From the NCBI GenBank assembly GCA_937901895.1, contig CALGTD010000022.1, forward strand, positions 5,888 to 69,887: DNA of 64,000 nt, in the 5' to 3' direction. This document shows, piece after piece, positions 58,862 through 64,000 of the stretch (positions are counted from its first letter, which is position 1; each line of letters begins with the position of its first letter). The stretch comes from an uncultured Spartobacteria bacterium. GTDB taxonomy: Bacteria; Verrucomicrobiota; Verrucomicrobiia; Chthoniobacterales; JAATET01. The notes under the pieces are model-generated. The model did not search any database. It was not told where the DNA came from and worked only from the letters and a program-made list of their open reading frames with translations. Made by a program: the position numbers and the translations under genes.

Positions 58862-60333
58862 ATTCTTCCACGCAACTTCGTCACAAGCCCTCCCACGAAT
58901 GCGGCGTCTTCGCCGTGCATGGCCACCCCGACGCGGCCATCCTCACCTACTACGGGCTCTTCGCCCTGCAACATCGCGGCCAGGAAAGCGCCGGCATCGC
59001 GACCTCGATGGGGCCGGATACCCCGTTTCGCAGTCACAAGGGGATGGGTCTCGTCGCGCAGGTCTTCACGATGGAGCAGCTCGAGGAGATCAAGGGCACC
59101 CGTGCAATCGGCCACGTCCGATACTCCACAACCGGCTCGAGCAATTTGAAGAATGCGCAGCCGTTCGTGGTCGACACCTCCCGCGGACAGCTCGCCATCG
59201 CGCACAACGGCAACCTCGTCAACGCCGCGCAGCTCCGCGTCGAGCTTGAAAGCGAGGGCTCCATTTTCCAGACGACCGTCGACAGCGAGATCGCGCTGCA
59301 CCTTCTCGCGAAGCCGCAGGATCCGCGCAATCCCCTCGCCTCCCTGCGCCGGATGGAGGGTGCGTTCTCCATGGTCATCATGGGCGAGAACGAGATCATC
59401 GGCGTGCGCGACCCGTTCGGTTTCCGCCCGCTCGCGCTTGGCAAGCTCGACGGCGCTTACATCCTCTCGTCGGAAACGTGCGCGTTCGACCTCGTGCATG
59501 CCGAGTTCATCCGCGAGATCGAGCCCGGTGAGGTCGTGATCATCGACGACAACGGCGTGCGCTCGGAGTGGCCGTTCCGGCGCGAGAAGAAGGCGTTCTG
59601 CATCTTCGAATACGTCTACTTCGCACGTCCCGACAGCACGATCGCCGACATGAACGTCAAGGAGGTCCGCGTGCAGATGGGACGCGAACTCGCGCGGCTG
59701 CATCCGGTCGAGGCCGATGTCGTTGTGCCGGTGCCGGACTCGGGCATCTATGCCGCGCTCGGATTTTCCGAGGAGCTGGGCATTCCGTTCGACCTCGCGT
59801 TTGTGCGCAATCACTACATCGGTCGCACGTTCATCCAGCCCACGCAGCTCATTCGGGATTTCAATGTGCGCGTGAAATTGAACCTCATCGGCGACGCCGT
59901 GCGAGGCAAGCGGGTCGTCGTCATCGATGATTCGATCGTTCGCGGAACCACCGCGCGCACCCGTGTGGTGAACCTCCGCGAGGCCGGAGCGAAGGAGGTG
60001 CACCTGCGCATCAGCTGTCCGCCGCACAAGAACGCATGCTACTACGGCATCGATTTTCCCGATCCAGAGAAGCTCTTGGCGAACCAGATGACCCGCGACG
60101 AGATCCGTGATTACCTCGGTGCCGACAGTCTTGGCTACCTCGACGTGGAGGGCATGGTGAGAGCCACCGGCCATGACAAAAGCAGCTTCTGCATGGCCTG
60201 CTTCACCGGCGAATATCCGCTCGCCTATGACGCGGCCTTCGACAAATACGTGATGGAGAACCGCCGTGGCAAAGCCCGCCTGCTCCCGCCGCCGGACGCC
60301 GAGCCTGTTCTCTTCCCGCCCACCATGGGCTGA
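58858..60333 (+). CDS. purF: amidophosphoribosyltransferase
   Basis: The 491-residue enzyme starts purine synthesis by making phosphoribosylamine from PRPP and glutamine. A propeptide precedes the nucleophile Cys15 in PSHECGVFAVHGHPD. The glutaminase domain runs to about 240 and includes LQHRGQESAGIA. The PRPP loop VVVIDDSIVRGTTARTRV is in the second half. The cysteines in KKAFCIFEYVYF, NACYYGID and FCMACFTGEYP match the [4Fe-4S] type of PurF, as in B. subtilis. purM follows after 14 bases. Confidence 0.96.
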   Translation: MNSSTQLRHKPSHECGVFAVHGHPDAAILTYYGLFALQHRGQESAGIATSMGPDTPFRSHKGMGLVAQVFTMEQLEEIKGTRAIGHVRYSTTGSSNLKNAQPFVVDTSRGQLAIAHNGNLVNAAQLRVELESEGSIFQTTVDSEIALHLLAKPQDPRNPLASLRRMEGAFSMVIMGENEIIGVRDPFGFRPLALGKLDGAYILSSETCAFDLVHAEFIREIEPGEVVIIDDNGVRSEWPFRREKKAFCIFEYVYFARPDSTIADMNVKEVRVQMGRELARLHPVEADVVVPVPDSGIYAALGFSEELGIPFDLAFVRNHYIGRTFIQPTQLIRDFNVRVKLNLIGDAVRGKRVVVIDDSIVRGTTARTRVVNLREAGAKEVHLRISCPPHKNACYYGIDFPDPEKLLANQMTRDEIRDYLGADSLGYLDVEGMVRATGHDKSSFCMACFTGEYPLAYDAAFDKYVMENRRGKARLLPPPDAEPVLFPPTMG

Positions 60334-60347
60334 CCATTTTTTCCGCC

Positions 60348-61400
60348 GTGCCAACGAAATCCAAATCGAAGACTTCCAGCGCCACCCGAACCCAAAAGGC
60401 CTACGCCGCAGCCGGCGTCGATGTGGACCTTGGCAACAAGGTCAAACGCGGCATCCAGAAGGTCGTCGCCGCGACACACGGTCCGGAGGTGCTTGGAAAG
60501 ATCGGCGGATTCGGCGGACTCTTCCGCGCGAATTTCAAGGGAATGAAGGACCCGGTGCTCGTTTCGAGCGTCGACGGCGTTGGCACGAAGTTGAAGATCG
60601 CGTTTGCGACCGGACGCCACGACACCATCGGACAGGATCTCGTCAACCACTGCATCGACGACATCGCCGTTGTGGGCGCGCGGCCCTTGTTTTTCCTCGA
60701 TTATCTCGCTGCGGCGAAGCTCGAGACCGCGGTGTTCTCGCAGATCCTCAAAGGCTTTGCGAAGGCCTGCAAGGCAGGCGGATGCGCCCTGATCGGCGGC
60801 GAGACCGCGCAGATGCCAGGCATGTATCAGGCAGGGGAATATGACGTCGCCGGCACGATTGTGGGTGTCGTCGATCGCGCGAAGATCCTCGATGGCTCCC
60901 GCGTTGCGAAGGGCGATGTCCTCGTCGGACTTCCCTCCAATGGCCTGCACACAAACGGCTACTCGCTCGCCCGGAAGGTTCTCTTCGACACGATGGGGCT
61001 GAAGCTTTCCTCGAAGATTGATGGCGTTCGCGGCACGCTCGGCGACGAGTTGCTTCGGGTGCACCGGAACTATCAGCCGCTCATGGCGGCGCTCCCTCCG
61101 CGGATGCTCAAGGCCGCCGCGCACATCACCGGTGGCGGATTGATTGACAATCTGCCGCGCGTGCTTCCGGCGGATTGCGACGCGGAGATCGACACGGCGT
61201 CGTGGAAGGTGCCCGCGATCTTCGAAACGATCGGTCGCGGCGGCAAGGTCCCACGGGACGAGATGTATCAGGTCTTCAACATGGGCATCGGCATGGTGCT
61301 CATCGTTTCCGCAAAGGATGCCTCCACCGCGTTGCGCCTCACCAAGGGCCGCCAGATCGGTCGGATCGTTGCCGGGTCCGGTGTGGTGAAGCTCTCGTAG
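60348..61400 (+). CDS. purM: phosphoribosylformylglycinamidine cyclo-ligase
   Basis: The 350-residue PurM-superfamily enzyme has YAAAGVDVDLGNKVKRGIQK at the start, GVGTKLKIAF, CALIGGETAQMPGMYQAG and VGLPSNGLHTNGYSLAR. It closes the imidazole ring of purines (FGAM to AIR). The start is GTG 60348. The N-terminus has a short basic lead (MPTKSKSKTSSATRTQK). Confidence 0.95.
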   Translation: MPTKSKSKTSSATRTQKAYAAAGVDVDLGNKVKRGIQKVVAATHGPEVLGKIGGFGGLFRANFKGMKDPVLVSSVDGVGTKLKIAFATGRHDTIGQDLVNHCIDDIAVVGARPLFFLDYLAAAKLETAVFSQILKGFAKACKAGGCALIGGETAQMPGMYQAGEYDVAGTIVGVVDRAKILDGSRVAKGDVLVGLPSNGLHTNGYSLARKVLFDTMGLKLSSKIDGVRGTLGDELLRVHRNYQPLMAALPPRMLKAAAHITGGGLIDNLPRVLPADCDAEIDTASWKVPAIFETIGRGGKVPRDEMYQVFNMGIGMVLIVSAKDASTALRLTKGRQIGRIVAGSGVVKLS

Positions 61401-61515
61401 CCGCGCGGGGAGACTGTCGACGACGGCTTGCGCCGGTTTTTGCCGCGTAGGCGCCAGATTTTCCACGCCGGCTCTTGCGAATTGCCGAAATCCGCACATG
61501 CTGTGACGTCGTCCT

Positions 61516-62511
61516 GTGCGTGAGTTCTGGAAAAAGAAGCCCGCGATTGGCGTGGGGCTTGGTGTGGGCCTGCTCGGAGCCGTCGCGCTTGCCGTGCGTT
61601 ACGGCATGCAGCGTGCGGTGCGCCAGCCATTGCCCGATATCGTGTCGCCCGCAATTTTCGCGGACCGCGTCTGCCAGACGACGCACGGCGAGATCGTCTA
61701 TCATACGTCGGGCGCGGGCGAACCGCTGATTTTCCTGCATGGCATTTACCCCGGAGCCTCGTCGTTCGAGTGGTCCCGCGTGTATCCGCGGTTCACGGTC
61801 GGCCACGAGGTGATTGCGCCGGACCTCATCGGCTTCGGCGAATCCGAGCGGCCGCGTCAGGGTCTGGACGCGGACGACCACGTGCGTTCGCTTGCGGATC
61901 TGTGTCACGCCATTTGTCCCGGCCGGCCAGCCGCCGTGGCCGCGTCCGGCTTTGGAGCGGCGATCGCTGTGAAGCTCGCGGTGCAGCACCCCGACCTCGT
62001 CTCGCGGCTCGTCCTGTTTGCGCCAATCGGCCTGGATTCCTCGCTGAAACGCACGCCGATCGGCCTGCGCACGCTCGCGCGGACGCCGATGCTCAATCGC
62101 TTTGTCTATCGAAACTACTTTGCCCGCGGGCCGTTCGTGCGCGCATGGCTTGCGAAGATCGGCTATGCGGATCCGTCCCGTCTCGGAGACGATGTCGTCG
62201 ATGTGCTCGTGAGTTTTGCCGGCCAGTATGGAGCGGAGCATGCGATGCTTGCCTTCCTGCGCGGGCGCCTGCTCTACGACGTGAAATCGCAGATCGGCCG
62301 GCTGACGCAGCCGGTTTCGCTCCTCTGGCCCGACTTGCCGGACCGGTTCCCTCCGTCGGTCGCCGAGCAACTGGGTCGCCAGATTCCGGCGGCACGGCTC
62401 GTCCCGGCCGGTGCGCTTGGTGCCCTTGGCGCGCTCGAAAGCCCCACGGATCTGGAGCGGATGATTGCCTCCGAACTCGACTCCGTTGCACGGGTGGCCG
62501 GCGTCGCATGA
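61516..62511 (+). CDS. membrane-anchored alpha/beta-hydrolase-fold protein without catalytic residues
   Basis: The 331-residue protein has an N-terminal membrane anchor (about 10-28, AIGVGLGVGLLGAVALAVRY) and an alpha/beta hydrolase fold: LIFLHGIYPGASSFEWSRVY (oxyanion loop), VIAPDLIGFGESERP and AAVAASGFGAAIAVKLAV at the nucleophile elbow. In this elbow the position of the catalytic Ser is Gly145 (small-x-Gly-x-Gly pattern), and the late His is replaced in LVPAGALGALGALESP. It is therefore probably not a hydrolase and may be a binding or scaffold protein. It starts 116 bases after purM. Confidence 0.82.
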   Translation: MREFWKKKPAIGVGLGVGLLGAVALAVRYGMQRAVRQPLPDIVSPAIFADRVCQTTHGEIVYHTSGAGEPLIFLHGIYPGASSFEWSRVYPRFTVGHEVIAPDLIGFGESERPRQGLDADDHVRSLADLCHAICPGRPAAVAASGFGAAIAVKLAVQHPDLVSRLVLFAPIGLDSSLKRTPIGLRTLARTPMLNRFVYRNYFARGPFVRAWLAKIGYADPSRLGDDVVDVLVSFAGQYGAEHAMLAFLRGRLLYDVKSQIGRLTQPVSLLWPDLPDRFPPSVAEQLGRQIPAARLVPAGALGALGALESPTDLERMIASELDSVARVAGVA

Positions 62512-62569
62512 ACGGGGGCATCGACCATTGCATTTTGGGAAATCCACGCCCATAAATGCAGCCCTTTCC

Positions 62570-63850
62570 GTGAACGTTTCCGACCTGCGCGAGATCCTGC
62601 AATACGTTCCCCGGTTTCGGGAACGGACGTTTGTCATCGCCGTCGACGGGGAGGTTGCCGCCTCCGAGAACTTCAACAACATCCTCGTGGACCTCGCCGT
62701 GCTGCGTTCGCTCAGCATCCGCGTGGTCGTGGTTCACGGTGCCAGCCACCAGATCGCGGAACTTGCACGGGCGCGCGGTGAGTCGCCGACGAATACCGAC
62801 GGCACGGGCATCACGGATGAGCGGACTCTGCAGATCAGCATCGACGCGGCAATCCGGCTCACCAACGAGATCATGGAGGGGCTGTCCGCGGTGGACCTCC
62901 GCGCCGCCTACCTCAACGCCATCATCGCGCATCCCGCGGGAATTCTCGGCGGGAGCGATTTTCAATATACCGGCAAGGTGGAGCGCATCGATGCGAAGGC
63001 GCTCAATCTCCTGCTTGAAGAGGGGATTGTGCCCGTCATTCCGCCGCTGGGATTCGATGGCGAGGGCCGCACGTATCGCGTGAATTCCGATGCGATCGCC
63101 GTCGAGGTCGCCGAGGCGCTGCACGCGGCGAAGATCATTTTTCTTGGCGCGTCGTCGAATTTTGCCGGCGCGCCGTGGTTGCCGAAGCAGCTGTCGATTC
63201 CTGAAACCGAGGACCTGCTCCGCAAGCGGAAGGCCGAGTGCCCGGTGGGGCTCCATTCCAAGCTCGAGAGCGCCGCGAGGGCCTGCCGGCAGGGAGTGCC
63301 GCGGGCGCACCTGCTCGATGGCGCGGTCAATGAAGCCCTGCTCACCGAGATTTTCAGCCACGAGGGCTTCGGCACGATGGTGTATTCGAACGAATACCAG
63401 CAGATCCGCCGGATCTTCAAAAAGGACGTCCGGGGCGTGATCGCGCTCATCCGGCAGTCCGTGCAAAGCGAGGAACTCGTCCGCCGCACGCGTGCCGAGA
63501 TTCTCGAGCACATCGAGGACTACTGGATCCTCGAGATCGATCGCAATCCCATCGCCTGCGTTGCGCTGCACGTTTACCCCGAGGAAAAGGCGGGCGAACT
63601 CGCCTGTCTCTACGTAAGCAAGCACCACGAGAACCAGGGCCATGGACGCAAGCTCATGGCGTTCGTCACCACGCTCGCGCGGGAGAAGGGGCTGACGCGG
63701 TTGTTTGCCCTCTCGACCCAGGCCTTCGCATATCTCGAGCAGAAGGGCGGCTTCACCGAGGCCTCCTTCGAGCAGCTCCCCGCCTCCCGCCGCGAGAAAT
63801 ACCTCCAGAGCGGCCGAAACTCCAAAATCCTGGTCAAGACGCTCGCTTGA
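62570..63850 (+). CDS. argA: N-acetylglutamate synthase-like protein (amino-acid kinase plus GNAT)
   Basis: The 426-residue protein has an N-terminal amino-acid-kinase fold (residues about 1-280: FVIAVDGEVAASENFNNILV, VVVVHGASHQIAELARARGE, TGKVERIDAKALNLLLEEGI) and a C-terminal GNAT domain (about 300-425: DYWILEIDRNPIACVALHVY, YVSKHHENQGHGRKLMAFVT). This ArgA layout makes N-acetylglutamate, the first step of arginine synthesis. The start GTG 62570 lies 58 bases after the hydrolase-like gene. The Lys residue of true kinases near the glycine loop is not obvious, as expected for ArgA. Confidence 0.9.
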   Translation: MNVSDLREILQYVPRFRERTFVIAVDGEVAASENFNNILVDLAVLRSLSIRVVVVHGASHQIAELARARGESPTNTDGTGITDERTLQISIDAAIRLTNEIMEGLSAVDLRAAYLNAIIAHPAGILGGSDFQYTGKVERIDAKALNLLLEEGIVPVIPPLGFDGEGRTYRVNSDAIAVEVAEALHAAKIIFLGASSNFAGAPWLPKQLSIPETEDLLRKRKAECPVGLHSKLESAARACRQGVPRAHLLDGAVNEALLTEIFSHEGFGTMVYSNEYQQIRRIFKKDVRGVIALIRQSVQSEELVRRTRAEILEHIEDYWILEIDRNPIACVALHVYPEEKAGELACLYVSKHHENQGHGRKLMAFVTTLAREKGLTRLFALSTQAFAYLEQKGGFTEASFEQLPASRREKYLQSGRNSKILVKTLA

Positions 63851-64000
63851 GCGTGGGCGCGGTCGCGTGCTCCCGACGTCGCCGCGACCATTCGGCGGAC
63901 GGTGCCTGGTTGCTGCCATCGAGCCCGGCTTGGGGCGCGACCACGGTCCTGCGGGCAATCGGAACTTCGATCGGCGGGATGCCGTCCATACCGTGCGATC
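63834..64000 (-). CDS. possible C-terminal end of a minus-strand gene (runs off the window)
   Basis: A frame open from the window edge ends with a TGA at 63836-63834. It reads MDGIPPIEVPIARRTVVAPQ, then AGLDGSNQAPSAEWSRRRRE and HATAPTLKRAS. The third codon positions are GC-rich, as in real genes here, and the charged, proline-rich composition would suit a disordered tail. It overlaps the end of the argA-like gene by 17 bases. No homology can be given. Confidence 0.3.
   Translation of the reverse strand, partial: SHGMDGIPPIEVPIARRTVVAPQAGLDGSNQAPSAEWSRRRREHATAPTLKRAS

Overview
The window is a GC-rich, gene-dense bacterial chromosome segment with almost no mobile DNA. The gene set suggests a Gram-negative member of the Verrucomicrobiota or a close PVC relative, but this is inferred from gene content and no marker phylogeny was run. 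The pointers are lipid A genes that use LpxI (not LpxH) beside an Idh-type dehydrogenase and LpxB, a PmoA-like DUF6807 protein, an ECF sigma factor with a DUF4349-type partner, an FG-GAP repeat secreted protein, a SUF system of the sufCBD type headed by a Fur-family regulator, and many GTG/TTG starts.

Layout. 1-2714: the 5' end of an MGH1/GH63-like glycosidase on the minus strand, an ORF6N-domain protein, an STAS-like protein, a FabZ-like dehydratase and a secreted phosphodiester glycosidase. 2767-8283: hpf, then scpA-scpB-pheA joined by ATGA overlaps, then a circularly permuted ATP-grasp / alpha-E pair. 8311-13891: an ArsR-methyltransferase regulator divergent from a SulP transporter, then metK-ahcY (the SAM/SAH cycle). 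13975-19918: a DUF885 metallopeptidase-like protein and a secreted endo/exonuclease/phosphatase-fold protein on the minus strand, then a tight acyl-CoA reductase / infA / acyl-CoA ligase operon. 20310-27922: pyruvate dehydrogenase (pdhA-pdhB-pdhC), then a Fur-family regulator with sufC-sufB-sufD. 27988-31000: a diacylglycerol-kinase-like protein and three tandem paralogous small secreted proteins, each with its own terminator. 31059-36622: DnaJ/CbpA, serS-tilS and a seven-repeat FG-GAP protein. 36701-41598: photolyase, then lpxI-(Gfo/Idh)-lpxB-HIT. 41622-45426: two divergent related glycosyltransferase-like genes and a sugar porter. 45492-52815 (minus strand): DUF4349 protein and ECF sigma factor, PmoA-like protein, LprI-like protein, pyrE, a 3'-5' exonuclease, parA and an amidase. 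52846-56933: a YmdB-type phosphoesterase and the classical rpmH-rnpA-yidD-yidC-jag cluster. 56935-64000: GNAT, RppH-like Nudix, a secreted hypothetical coupled to purF, purM, an alpha/beta-hydrolase-fold protein lacking its catalytic residues, and an N-acetylglutamate-synthase-like gene.

Most of the window is housekeeping. The points that stand out are: a PheA whose prephenate dehydratase domain has lost about 80 internal residues; an RnpA whose conserved N-terminus can only be made from a non-standard start codon inside rpmH; a Fur-family regulator with Cys in place of a metal-binding Asp, preceded by three palindromes and followed by sufCBD; a family of three lysine/alanine-rich exported proteins of unknown role; a pseudo-hydrolase; a DUF4349 protein with three related modules; and a possible SAH-responsive regulator and operator around metK-ahcY. 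No rRNA, tRNA, CRISPR array, insertion sequence or prophage was recognised.
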